The translations under genes and the position numbers were made by a program. The notes beneath the pieces were generated by a model, which was not told the DNA's origin, did not search any database, and worked only from the letters and a program-made list of their open reading frames with translations. From positions 372,001-436,000 of the forward strand of contig NZ_CP071860.1 in NCBI RefSeq assembly GCF_023716665.1: 64,000 nucleotides of DNA, given 5' to 3'. This DNA comes from Vibrio sp. SCSIO 43135 (GTDB lineage Bacteria; Pseudomonadota; Gammaproteobacteria; Enterobacterales; Vibrionaceae). Below are positions 1 through 7,573 of the stretch, piece after piece; the first letter of the stretch is position 1; each line of letters begins with the position of its first letter.

Positions 1-406
1 AGTCCTCTACGCGTAAGGTGATAGGGAAGCTGACATTGTGCTTGTAGCCTAAAGTCATTACCCCCAGTTGTTCGTAGTAAGCGGGAACTGGCCAGTGCCA
101 TTCGATATCAGCGATGTTTTCAGACTGACTCCAATCTAACTCAGGAGCGACACCGCCTTCACCTGGGCTGCGCCAGTACGTTTTCCACTCTCCAGACAGT
201 TTTACATCTAGAACGGCTTCTATTGTTTTAGCTTCCTTGTCTACCTGTCCCGTCGTCATGACTCGAAGCATAACTGGAGGATGATTTGGGTCCTGTAACC
301 ATCCGGTTGACTGAGCGTACGCAGTCGAGCTTACCCAGATACTTGAAAGTAGGGTAAGAATAAGCGCGACAAACCTAAAGGGTTTGAAGCCTAAAGTGGC
401 AGACAT
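1..406 (-). CDS. ScsB/DsbD-like protein, N-terminal part (cut by window edge)
   Basis: Only the first 135 codons are inside the window; the gene continues past base 1. The ATG at 406 opens a signal peptide with a hydrophobic stretch (VALILTLLSSIWV) ending near AYA-QS. After it comes the pattern W-K-T-Y-W-R-S-P-G-E-G-G, an aligned P-E-L-D-W and H-W-P-V-P, which is characteristic of the periplasmic N-terminal domain of ScsB/DsbD-type thiol reductases. In that family the domain passes reducing equivalents from a membrane thioredoxin-like part to periplasmic partners, often in copper tolerance. The transmembrane and thioredoxin parts would lie outside the window, so the family call rests on this domain alone. 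Confidence 0.75.
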   Translation of the reverse strand, partial: MSATLGFKPFRFVALILTLLSSIWVSSTAYAQSTGWLQDPNHPPVMLRVMTTGQVDKEAKTIEAVLDVKLSGEWKTYWRSPGEGGVAPELDWSQSENIADIEWHWPVPAYYEQLGVMTLGYKHNVSFPITLRVED

Positions 407-726
407 ATTTGTCACTTGTTTTCTCCAAAAAATTCAAACAGGTCGTCCATTTCTGCTTGTATCAACTAAGAACACGGCGCACAAAGAGTGCTGTGTGCAT
501 AGGACACTGTGCGGTCAATATTGCGTATATGCTTCTCATCAAAGAAACATGTCAGTGTAGCTGAACAGCAATCTTAACTGGAATGCACAAGCAGGCAATG
601 GGTATCTAAATCCAAATGACGTCAAGGCGCAGCAATAAGAACACAAAGCGACTGCGTTTGGAAATGCCAAGCCAATGGGCATAGCGATCCCTTGATTCCA
701 TCTGGAAGTTCAGAGTGGATGAGTTT
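407..726. other. Intergenic region upstream of the ScsB-like gene
   Basis: This 320-bp stretch lies between two minus-strand genes. It holds short open frames only, none with a ribosome site or family-like composition. It should contain the promoter of the ScsB-like gene. I could not pick out a convincing copper-regulator operator, terminator or RNA structure. Confidence 0.4.
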
Positions 727-1143
727 TTACTCTTGGAAAATACAGTGCTTGAGATGAATACGCCGCTTGGGCTGTATTGGAATGACTTCAGTTTTGGCAG
801 CAACCAAAGTAAACCGAACCGATGTAGCTAATACAATAGTAAACAGAAGCAGTGCTGGTGCGAACTGCTCCCAACCGCTCTGAGCGTGATTGAGTAACTG
901 AGTGATTAGCTTACAGGGTTCTTGTTCTAAAGAAAGAGTGGATACTCCGTTCGATTCACCAGCTGCGAAGTTTTGGCTATTTGTAGTCGAAGTGACTCCC
1001 ATAGCACCGTTAGTAGAATCTAGAGTGCTACCAAAACAGGCTAACACGACAATCATGATCATAAATAATGACCAATAACCGCGAATGTGTTGGGAAAGTT
1101 TACGCAAGTGAATAAACCTAGCAGTGAACGAAGCGATAAGCAT
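727..1143 (-). CDS. Small membrane-associated protein of unknown function
   Basis: The 138-residue product starts with basic residues and a hydrophobic segment (WSLFMIMIVVLACFG, about residues 24-38), has a polar middle with one cysteine, a second hydrophobic stretch (FAPALLLFTIVLATSV, about 93-108) and ends with P-I-Q-P-K-R-R-I-H-L-K-H-C. The ending, arrangement and size recall small DUF2946-like or copper-associated membrane proteins, but I do not recognise a named family with certainty. It lies upstream of the ScsB-like gene on the same strand with a 320-bp gap, so shared regulation is possible but not shown. Function is unassigned. Confidence 0.55.
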   Translation of the reverse strand: MLIASFTARFIHLRKLSQHIRGYWSLFMIMIVVLACFGSTLDSTNGAMGVTSTTNSQNFAAGESNGVSTLSLEQEPCKLITQLLNHAQSGWEQFAPALLLFTIVLATSVRFTLVAAKTEVIPIQPKRRIHLKHCIFQE

Positions 1144-1552
1144 AAAGCTTTACTGAAAAATGAGCAATCTTAGCTGTGTCAATGATTTGTAAGAATTCGT
1201 TGATGCTAAAAACAGTGTTCAAAATTGACTAATTAGTACACGTTTAAAGTATAAGTCTTGGTGATATTAAGCTGTTGATCGTGTTAAAGAAAGAATGTGT
1301 TTTTTCTAAAAAGTGATAGGTGTCTCGAAAAATTACAAGGTGTTACCAGTCGTGACATAAGTAAAAGGTAAAAATAGATTTTTATGAGTTAATTAAGTTG
1401 TTGATTTTATTTTATTTATATTTGTTTTTGTCTGTTTTATATCATTTTATGCAACTTTTCTGAGTTCCATCGGTAGAGTCAGTGTCACTTGTTAACCAAG
1501 GTGTAACACCCTGGTTGCGGTGGACAACCAATCGTTATATATGGACTTTAAA
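1144..1552 (+). promoter_or_regulatory. AT-rich porin upstream region and leader
   Basis: This is a gene-free 409-bp stretch. Its middle (about 1380-1450) is very AT-rich with long T runs, as expected for a strong porin promoter. The last 60 bases carry two inverted repeats: a 23-base palindrome at 1494-1516 and a shorter GGTTG/CAACC pair at about 1514-1530. No specific OmpR or CRP site could be named with confidence. Confidence 0.4.
1494..1516 (+). promoter_or_regulatory. Palindrome/hairpin in the porin leader
   Basis: The arms AACCA-A-GGTGT and ACACC-C-TGGTT pair across a single central A, with one internal mismatch. It lies 37 bases before the porin ATG. It could be an operator or an mRNA structure, and the sequence alone does not decide. 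There is no T run after it, so it is not a terminator. Confidence 0.45.
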
Positions 1553-2581
1553 ATGAACAAAAAACTATTAGCTGTAGCAATCGCTGCATCTGCATTCGGC
1601 ACTCAAGCTGTTGCTGTTGAACTATACAACAACGACGGTAGTACTTTCTCTATGGGCGGCCACGTTTCTGTAAACGTGAACGGTTCTGAAGCTGAAGATG
1701 CTAGCGTAGGTACTAACTCTCCACGTATCAACTTTGGTGCAACTCAAGACCTAGGCAACGGCTTCACAGCTGAAGCTAAAGGTGAGTGGGCTCTAAACCT
1801 TCTAGAAAACTCTGACGAGTCATTCACTACTCGTCTAGGTTACATCGGTGTTACTCACGCTGAATACGGTTCTACTTACGTTGGTACTCAATGGGCACCA
1901 TTCTACGACGTAGCTGGCGTAACCGATTTACCAATCGCGTTTGCGAACGATTTCCTATACACAGGTGACGACTTCGCTAAGACTGGTCAAACTCGTGCGG
2001 ACAACATGGTTTCTTACCGTAACGGCATCGACTTCGGCAACGCTGGTGCACTTAACGTAGGTATTGGTTGGCAAGGTACTGCTGACTCTAAGACTGCTAC
2101 TGGCATCACTGAGTACAGCGACCGCGTTCAATTCGCTCTATCTTACGCAATCATGGGTGCTAACCTAGGTTACGCATACAGCACTGGTGATGTTAAAGGT
2201 CTAGGTGGCGCTTCTGGTGCTCTAGATTACCACGTATTCTCTGCTGCATACGGTTCTTACGGTAACGGTCTATACCTAGCGGGTGTTTACCAACTATCTG
2301 AAGACAAGTACGTAACTCGCGAAGAAAGCGATTCTTACGAATTGATCGCAGCTTACGCACTAGCAAACAGCCTAAACCTAAGCGTTAACTACGAAACTGT
2401 AGAAATTACAGAAAAAGTTGCTAACACTAAGTCTACTGACCGTGAAGAGCTAGCTCTACAAGCTGAATACAACTTCACTTCTAAGTTCGTAGGTTACACA
2501 GGTTACCAATTCGATCTTAAGAGCGAAGACGGTTACACATCTGATGACAAATGGGTTATCGGTGCACGTTACTACCTATAA
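1553..2581 (+). CDS. Outer-membrane porin (OmpU/OmpC-like family)
   Basis: The product is a trimeric-type beta-barrel porin for diffusion of small solutes across the outer membrane. The ATG at 1553 gives a clean signal peptide (MNKKLLAVAIAASAFGTQAVA) before the mature start VELYNNDG. An in-frame GTG upstream at 1520 would place ten residues before it and is not preferred. Family features are the repeated aromatic beta-strands, the G-Y-I-G-V-T and Y-V-G-T-Q-W segments, the constriction-loop region D-L-P-I-A-F-A-N-D, and the C-terminal G-A-R-Y-Y-L strand ending in an aromatic-containing pair for Bam recognition. Codon choice is strongly biased (CTA, GGT, AAC, GAC, CGT), a sign of high expression. 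A paralogue follows, and a strong terminator separates the two. Confidence 0.95.
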   Translation: MNKKLLAVAIAASAFGTQAVAVELYNNDGSTFSMGGHVSVNVNGSEAEDASVGTNSPRINFGATQDLGNGFTAEAKGEWALNLLENSDESFTTRLGYIGVTHAEYGSTYVGTQWAPFYDVAGVTDLPIAFANDFLYTGDDFAKTGQTRADNMVSYRNGIDFGNAGALNVGIGWQGTADSKTATGITEYSDRVQFALSYAIMGANLGYAYSTGDVKGLGGASGALDYHVFSAAYGSYGNGLYLAGVYQLSEDKYVTREESDSYELIAAYALANSLNLSVNYETVEITEKVANTKSTDREELALQAEYNFTSKFVGYTGYQFDLKSEDGYTSDDKWVIGARYYL

Positions 2582-2625
2582 GGTAAACGTCCCCCTTACT
2601 GTCTGATTTCACAGTAATTTGTGAT

Positions 2626-2659
2626 AACGCCAACTGCATAGCGCAGTTGGCGTTTTTTT
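2626..2659 (+). terminator. Rho-independent terminator of the first porin gene
   Basis: A perfect 12-bp stem (arms 2626-2637 and 2643-2654, starting AACGCC) with a five-base loop is followed by a run of seven T. It lies 45 bases after the porin stop codon. Confidence 0.93.
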
Positions 2660-2777
2660 GTTATGTGATCTGATGCATTTGCATGTTTATGAAATCCTAC
2701 TACGGTTTAAGTGTTTGATATGTATTGATGGCAATGCATAAAAAAACGAAATGTATAAACCTATATGGACATATAAC

Positions 2778-3755
2778 ATGAAAATTAAATTATTAGCCGC
2801 AGCAATCGCGGCAACAGCATGTGGTACTCAAGCTTTCGCTGCCGAAGTGTATAACAGCGAAGGTTCAACTCTGTCTATCGGTGGTTATGTCGACGTGGGC
2901 GTCGGCGAATATGGCGACGATGACGATATTCAAGTAAACCAAGTTTCGCCAAGGCTGAATGTAGGTGGTACGCAAGATATCGGTAATGGTGTCGTAGTTG
3001 ACGCCAAAGGTGAATGGCAGCTCAATTACTTAAATGGAGGCGGAACAAGCTTCACTACTCGTTTAGGTTACATCGGTGCTACCCATGAGACTGGTGGCCG
3101 GTTAGCGGTTGGTACACAATGGGCACCATACTACGACGTTGCAGGTGTTGCCGATTTACCTATCGCATTTGCTAACGACTTCCTCTATGAAAACCAAGCG
3201 ATCACTGGCTCTGGACGCGGTGACAAAATGGTAACCTACCGTAATTCATTCAATGTGGCTAAAGACAGCTCAGTGAGTCTTGGTCTTGGCTGGCAGGGTG
3301 AGAATACAGGTGTTGCAGATTCGCGCATGCAGATTGCACTAAGCGTTGATATTATCGGCATCGCACTTGGTTATACCTACTCCGGTGGTGACATCGGCAC
3401 TGTTGATGCAACTTCACACGTTTTAAGTCTCGCATATGGTAACTACGGTAATGGTGTTTATGTAGCAACCGTATATGGGATGAATGAAAACTTTTATGAT
3501 GGCCTAGAAGAGTCGATTCAAATGGAATCGCTATTCGCGTATGGTTTGGGAAATGGAGTGAATCTAAGTCTGAACTACGAAGCGGTACTTGATGACAAGA
3601 ATGACCTTACTCAGTTTAGTCAAAGTGCGTTGCAAGCTGAATATACGGTTACGCCAAATTTAGTCACATTTGCGGGCTACCAGTTTGATTTAGGTGATGA
3701 TTACGGAACGGAAGAAGACGACAAGTGGATTATCGGTGCTCGTTACTTCCTATAA
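2778..3755 (+). CDS. Outer-membrane porin, paralogue of the preceding gene
   Basis: The ATG at 2778 opens the signal peptide MKIKLLAAAIAATACGTQAFA, and the mature protein begins AEVYNSEG. It aligns along its length with the upstream porin: the shared segments include T-R-L-G-Y-I-G-A-T, G-T-Q-W-A-P-Y-Y-D-V-A-G-V, D-L-P-I-A-F-A-N-D-F-L-Y and the terminal W-I-I-G-A-R-Y-F-L. Acidic loops (GDDDD, GTEEDD) suggest a different pore charge. Codon use is visibly less optimised than in the first porin, so it is probably expressed less or only under some conditions. It has its own upstream gap and terminator, so it is an independent unit from a tandem duplication. Confidence 0.94.
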   Translation: MKIKLLAAAIAATACGTQAFAAEVYNSEGSTLSIGGYVDVGVGEYGDDDDIQVNQVSPRLNVGGTQDIGNGVVVDAKGEWQLNYLNGGGTSFTTRLGYIGATHETGGRLAVGTQWAPYYDVAGVADLPIAFANDFLYENQAITGSGRGDKMVTYRNSFNVAKDSSVSLGLGWQGENTGVADSRMQIALSVDIIGIALGYTYSGGDIGTVDATSHVLSLAYGNYGNGVYVATVYGMNENFYDGLEESIQMESLFAYGLGNGVNLSLNYEAVLDDKNDLTQFSQSALQAEYTVTPNLVTFAGYQFDLGDDYGTEEDDKWIIGARYFL

Positions 3756-3811
3756 GCGATAAATCATAAATCAGATTAAAAGAACACTGCCTAAACACAC
3801 TTCTTGTGTTT

Positions 3812-3840
3812 GCACCTGTCCACTTTGGGCAGGTGTTTTT
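3812..3840 (+). terminator. Rho-independent terminator of the second porin gene
   Basis: A 10-bp stem (CACCTGTCCA pairing with TGGGCAGGTG, one G-U) with a short loop is followed by five T. A smaller hairpin (AACACA/TGTGTT) lies just upstream. Confidence 0.85.
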
Positions 3841-3995
3841 CTATCTAGAGCCCGAGCAAGTGTTACACACGTTATTGTGGTTTAATAACTTGCGGACATG
3901 ATCTTACTTTGATCATCTCGCTGACTAAAGTTGTTCCCATATATCTTCGATCGTATAGAATTTATTCGCCATTAGTATGTCGTCAAGGAAGGGTT

Positions 3996-4610
3996 ATGAA
4001 AACGGTTCGTGTGGGAGATGAGCAAGTTGTGCCAAGCAAGGTGTTGTGTGTAGGGCGTAACTATTTAGATCATATCAAAGAGCTTAATAACGCTATCCCA
4101 GACGAAATGGTAGTCTTCAACAAACCGAACAGCTCGATTACTTCACAATTAAAAGCGTTCCATCAAGAGCCATTGCACTATGAAGCTGAGATCTGCTTTT
4201 TGGTTCGCAATGGGCAGTACCATTCTGTGGGTTTGGGGTTAGATCTAACGAAGCGAGGTCTGCAAAGTAAGCTCAAAGAAAAAGGTTTGCCTTGGGAAAG
4301 AGCGAAAAGCTTCGACGGTTCTGCTGTCTTCAGCCGGTTTATTCCGCTCAACAACATCGATCTCTCGCACTTGCAAATTGAACTGTATATTAACTGTGTT
4401 CGAGTTCAGTGCGGCACTGTACCGCACATGATGTATTCTCCGCAGACCATTCTCGACCAGCTCTCGTCATACACTAGCCTGTGCGATAACGACATTGTCA
4501 TGACAGGTACGCCCAAGGGAGTAGGAGAGGTTCACAGAGGTGATGTGTTTCTTGGTCGCCTTAAGTGTGGTGACACAACTCTAATTGAGATTGAATGGCT
4601 CGCCAGTTAA
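3996..4610 (+). CDS. Fumarylacetoacetate hydrolase family protein
   Basis: The product is a 204-residue enzyme of the FAH fold, the family of isomerases, hydrolases and decarboxylases acting on 2-oxo acid intermediates (for example oxaloacetate tautomerase or acylpyruvase). The ATG at 3996 follows an AAGGAAGGG ribosome site and starts M-K-T-V-R-V. The frame is open 87 bases further upstream without a better site. Diagnostic segments are L-C-V-G-R-N-Y-L-D-H near the N terminus, H-Y-E-A-E-I for metal binding, K-S-F-D-G-S-A, Q-T-I-L-D-Q-L-S and the C-terminal M-T-G-T-P-K-G-V-G. The substrate cannot be told from sequence. The gene stands alone between the porins and the convergent azlD. Confidence 0.88.
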   Translation: MKTVRVGDEQVVPSKVLCVGRNYLDHIKELNNAIPDEMVVFNKPNSSITSQLKAFHQEPLHYEAEICFLVRNGQYHSVGLGLDLTKRGLQSKLKEKGLPWERAKSFDGSAVFSRFIPLNNIDLSHLQIELYINCVRVQCGTVPHMMYSPQTILDQLSSYTSLCDNDIVMTGTPKGVGEVHRGDVFLGRLKCGDTTLIEIEWLAS

Positions 4611-4634
4611 TTCGATAATTAATGCCGCCGAAAG

Positions 4635-4958
4635 CTATGTTGGTGCGAACACAACCAGCTTTAATATCAGAAACACCACCATACTGCTAATTGTTGTCAG
4701 CAACACGTTTTTGGTTTTCCAGGCGATAAGCCCGGCGAGTAGTGCAGCCCATAAAAATGGGTTACTTGCTGAAAGATCTAACTGATTGTCTGGCATAAAG
4801 ACGATTGGTGCCCAAATCGCAGTCAACACTGCTGGGCTAGAATAACTCAGTAACCTTTGAGCTTGAGGGTTCAGCCTTAACGGCAGTTTAGGTTCGAGGA
4901 ACAAGTATCGGCTCATAAAAACCAATCCTGTCATCGCTAAAATAGAGATCATAACCAT
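4635..4958 (-). CDS. azlD: AzlD family branched-chain amino acid exporter subunit
   Basis: This 107-residue protein has four hydrophobic segments and no other domain, the usual size and layout of AzlD. Segments such as F-M-S-R-Y-L-F-L near the start and L-S-Y-S-S-P-A-V-L-T-A match the family pattern. AzlD is the small partner of AzlC in an inner-membrane exporter of branched-chain amino acids and their analogues. Its ATG shares one base with the azlC stop codon (TAATG), which indicates translational coupling. Confidence 0.88.
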   Translation of the reverse strand: MVMISILAMTGLVFMSRYLFLEPKLPLRLNPQAQRLLSYSSPAVLTAIWAPIVFMPDNQLDLSASNPFLWAALLAGLIAWKTKNVLLTTISSMVVFLILKLVVFAPT

Positions 4959-5740
4959 TATTTCTGCCCCTCTCTCTGCTGATTAGGTAAGAGTTTTTCT
5001 GCGTAATACCCAGATAACATTCCTGCTATGCTTGCAATCATTAGGCTTCCTTCAACTGCGAAGTAATTAAGTGCCACAGATAAGGCTAAGGCCACCAACA
5101 CAGAGAGAAGCACAGGTTTGGTTTTGATGGTCGGAATGACAATGGCGATAAATGTTGCTGCAACTGCAAATTCAAGCCCTAGTTCATTAAGCCCGGGAAT
5201 GAAGCTCCCAGCAACAATGCCGGCCAGGGTGGCGAAATTCCAAAACAGGTAGAAACTGAGACCTGCTCCTAAAGCGTACCAAGGCTCGAATCGTCTTGGT
5301 GCTTGATGACCACATATCGCAAACAGCTCGTCAGTGAGCAAAAAACCTAACCCGAGACGCCAACGCAGCGGTAAGCCACTAATCTTATCTCTCATCGATA
5401 CACTATAGAGCAAGTGCCTTGAAGTGATAAAAAGCGTTGTCATGAGAAGGGTGGCCATTCCCGCGCCAGCTTTCAGCATACCTGTCGCGACAAGTTGAGC
5501 TGAACCCGCAAATAAGATTGCAGACAGCGCTTGGCTTTCAAATGGGTTTAGGCCTGATTCAATAGCAAATGAGCCTGCTAACAACCCCCATGGGAGCACG
5601 GCGATGCTCAATGGCATCATTGCGACGGTTCCTTGCCAAAATAGCTGTAGCTTGCTCAAGCCATGATTGGAATTGGTGTTCAAAATTGATGTATCCATAC
5701 TAATAAACTTGGTATCGGTGCGTCTGATTGGTGCATCCAC
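4958..5740 (-). CDS. azlC: AzlC family branched-chain amino acid exporter, large subunit
   Basis: The 260-residue membrane protein has the AzlC signature: P-W-G-L-L-A-G-S-F-A, F-A-G-S-A-Q-L-V-A-T and F-I-T-S-R-H-L-L-Y-S-V-S. Several transmembrane helices follow through the C terminus. With AzlD it should export branched-chain amino acids or analogues. The start is uncertain: the ATG at 5740 is used here, while a second ATG at 5698 gives a more usual N terminus, and neither has a strong ribosome site. An AraC-type regulator lies 77 bp upstream on the same strand, so the three genes may be one unit. Confidence 0.9.
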   Translation of the reverse strand: MDAPIRRTDTKFISMDTSILNTNSNHGLSKLQLFWQGTVAMMPLSIAVLPWGLLAGSFAIESGLNPFESQALSAILFAGSAQLVATGMLKAGAGMATLLMTTLFITSRHLLYSVSMRDKISGLPLRWRLGLGFLLTDELFAICGHQAPRRFEPWYALGAGLSFYLFWNFATLAGIVAGSFIPGLNELGLEFAVAATFIAIVIPTIKTKPVLLSVLVALALSVALNYFAVEGSLMIASIAGMLSGYYAEKLLPNQQREGQK

Positions 5741-5817
5741 TTTATCGATGTGTACTTAAAACAAATTGTATGAAATTGCCATCTGGTATCTTTTCTTTGG
5801 TAAGGGAAGTTCAAAGC

Positions 5818-6633
5818 CTAGGGCGAACTCTTGGCGAACTGCTTTGGAGTCACTCCCATCGCTCTCTTGAAATGGCGATGAAAGTGGCTTTGGTCATGGA
5901 AACCAGATTCTTGTGCCGTATCGGAAATGGAATGCCCCTGACGCAGCAAATTCTTAGCGAAACGCAATCTTGCTTGAACTTGATAAGCGTGAGGCGGGAA
6001 ACCAAAAGCTTTCTGAAACTGGCGTAGCAAATAATATGGGCTCAGACCGGCGAGTTTAGCCAGTTCTTCCAACGACACATCAGCTTGAGGAAAGTCGTCG
6101 AGAAACTCTTTGATCAGTAAGATTTGTTTTTGCGTCTGTGTTTTACTGTTTGGTTCGTGGTGAGATTTTCCATGACGTCCTGCAAGTTTTACCAATGTCC
6201 CGTATACCAAGGTTTCGCGCAATAGTCTATTGTCTGAATGTTCTAACGTATCGAAAACTAACCTAAGCTGGGTCGCCATTTCTGGGTCGTGGACCACAGG
6301 CTTCGGAAAGTAAGGTGCGCCAACATCTTGGCAAAGGGAAGTAAACTGTTCAGGAAGTGGGTACATCGCTTTGTATGCCCAGCCACCCTCAGCAGCAGAA
6401 TGACCATCGTGCATTTCATCGGCATTAACCAAGATAATGCTATTTTCAGGGGCGATATGATTACCGCCAGTACGGTAAAATTTCTGTGCTCCCTTTTCGA
6501 TAACGCCAATGGTGTAGCCTTCATGGCTATGGCGAGAAAAGTTCTGCTTTTTGTATCGAGCGCTAAGCAGCTCCAAGCCACCTAGCTCATCGGCAACTTT
6601 AAATTCTGCAGATTCTTTAAATGGCGCTTTCAT
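5818..6633 (-). CDS. AraC family transcriptional regulator, probable regulator of azlCD
   Basis: The 271-residue protein has an N-terminal cupin-like sensing domain (R-H-S-H-E-G-Y-T-I-G-V-I, then A-P-E-N-S-I-I-L-V-N-A-D-E-M-H) and a C-terminal double helix-turn-helix (about residues 165-265). The second half includes L-A-G-L-S-P-Y-Y-L-L-R-Q-F, G-F-H-D-Q-S-H-F-H-R-H-F and the closing G-V-T-P-K-Q-F. This arrangement of an AraC regulator just upstream of azlC is common, and the pairing suggests it controls the exporter. The effector is unknown. Confidence 0.93.
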   Translation of the reverse strand: MKAPFKESAEFKVADELGGLELLSARYKKQNFSRHSHEGYTIGVIEKGAQKFYRTGGNHIAPENSIILVNADEMHDGHSAAEGGWAYKAMYPLPEQFTSLCQDVGAPYFPKPVVHDPEMATQLRLVFDTLEHSDNRLLRETLVYGTLVKLAGRHGKSHHEPNSKTQTQKQILLIKEFLDDFPQADVSLEELAKLAGLSPYYLLRQFQKAFGFPPHAYQVQARLRFAKNLLRQGHSISDTAQESGFHDQSHFHRHFKRAMGVTPKQFAKSSP

Positions 6634-6879
6634 CGAATGGAGTATTCCTGATTGGTGGTTGCCACTGGCGTTACGCTGGTATGAATACTTAAGAGTGTAT
6701 ATCAGACCACCTGAGTTATTTTGTACAAAATTGCTCTTTTGTGAGCAGTTAATTAGCTAACGACTCCACTTGGGTGTTGTTATGTATTGATTATTTGAAT
6801 ATTTATGGCGATAAATTATAGATAACTGTTTTTTGTTGCTATATCATCTCGCGCTTTCTGTATTTTATAATCAATAATA

Positions 6880-7512
6880 ATGATCGATATATCTATTCTC
6901 CCTGTTTATCTAACAGCAGTGGTTGCTTTGTTACTTCTTCCTGGGCCAGACATGTTACTTATTGCCAGCTCAAGCATGAGCTACGGACGTAAAGTTGGTC
7001 TATTCGCTAGCCTTGGTAATGCGACTTCAGGGATTATTCTCACCTTTTTGGCTGCGATGGGGGTATCTGCGCTTATCGCTATGAGTCCTATCGCGCTTAA
7101 TGTGCTCCACTTACTTGGAGGAGCCTATTTGCTGAAAATGGGTTGGGACTGTGTTCGGGTGAAGGCGTCAGATACTCCTGAGCTGGATGAAAGCAATAAA
7201 ATAGCCAGCGCCTTCTATCAACGTGCCTTGGTGAGTAATTTACTCAATCCAAAAGCACTGGTTTTCTTTGTAATGTTTTTACCGCAGTTTGTTTCAAGCA
7301 ACATTACAGCGAGCTCTGGAGAGCAGATGTTAGTCCTTGGGCTATTGCTGAATGTGCTGGGCTTAGCATTCAACCTAATATTGGTCGCGTTAGTGGGCTC
7401 TCTTGGAAAGTCGTTAGTGGAAAATGCCCAGTTCCGCTTGTACCAGCACAAGTTTATGGGGCTAATTTTTATCTTACTGGCTCTTTGGATGTTAAGTAGC
7501 TTTGCAGCATAG
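6880..7512 (+). CDS. LysE/RhtB family amino acid exporter
   Basis: The 210-residue inner-membrane protein carries the LysE-superfamily opening P-G-P-D-M-L-L-I, followed by G-R-K-V-G-L-F-A-S-L-G-N, G-G-A-Y-L-L-K-M-G-W and N-L-L-N-P-K-A-L-V-F-F. Hydrophobicity indicates about six helices. The family exports amino acids or homoserine lactone-like compounds, and the substrate here is not determined. The ATG at 6880 is used although no clear Shine-Dalgarno precedes it (the upstream bases are AATAATA). It is divergent from the AraC gene across 246 bp, so the regulator might also influence it. Confidence 0.93.
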   Translation: MIDISILPVYLTAVVALLLLPGPDMLLIASSSMSYGRKVGLFASLGNATSGIILTFLAAMGVSALIAMSPIALNVLHLLGGAYLLKMGWDCVRVKASDTPELDESNKIASAFYQRALVSNLLNPKALVFFVMFLPQFVSSNITASSGEQMLVLGLLLNVLGLAFNLILVALVGSLGKSLVENAQFRLYQHKFMGLIFILLALWMLSSFAA

Positions 7513-7526
7513 AGTGCTCTCAATCA

Positions 7527-7552
7527 AAAGGCAGCCATCAGGCTGCCTTTTT
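7527..7552. terminator. Terminator between the LysE and phospho-sugar mutase genes
   Basis: A perfect 10-bp stem (AAAGGCAGCC/GGCTGCCTTT) with an ATCA loop is flanked by A on the left and T on the right. It can serve both convergent genes. Confidence 0.9.
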
Positions 7553-7573
7553 GCTTTCCATCGTCAACACGTT

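Noticed and set aside
606..803. 65-codon minus-strand frame in the gap near the ScsB-like gene
   Set aside because: It overlaps the end of the 727-1143 gene in another frame and has no ribosome site or protein-like pattern.
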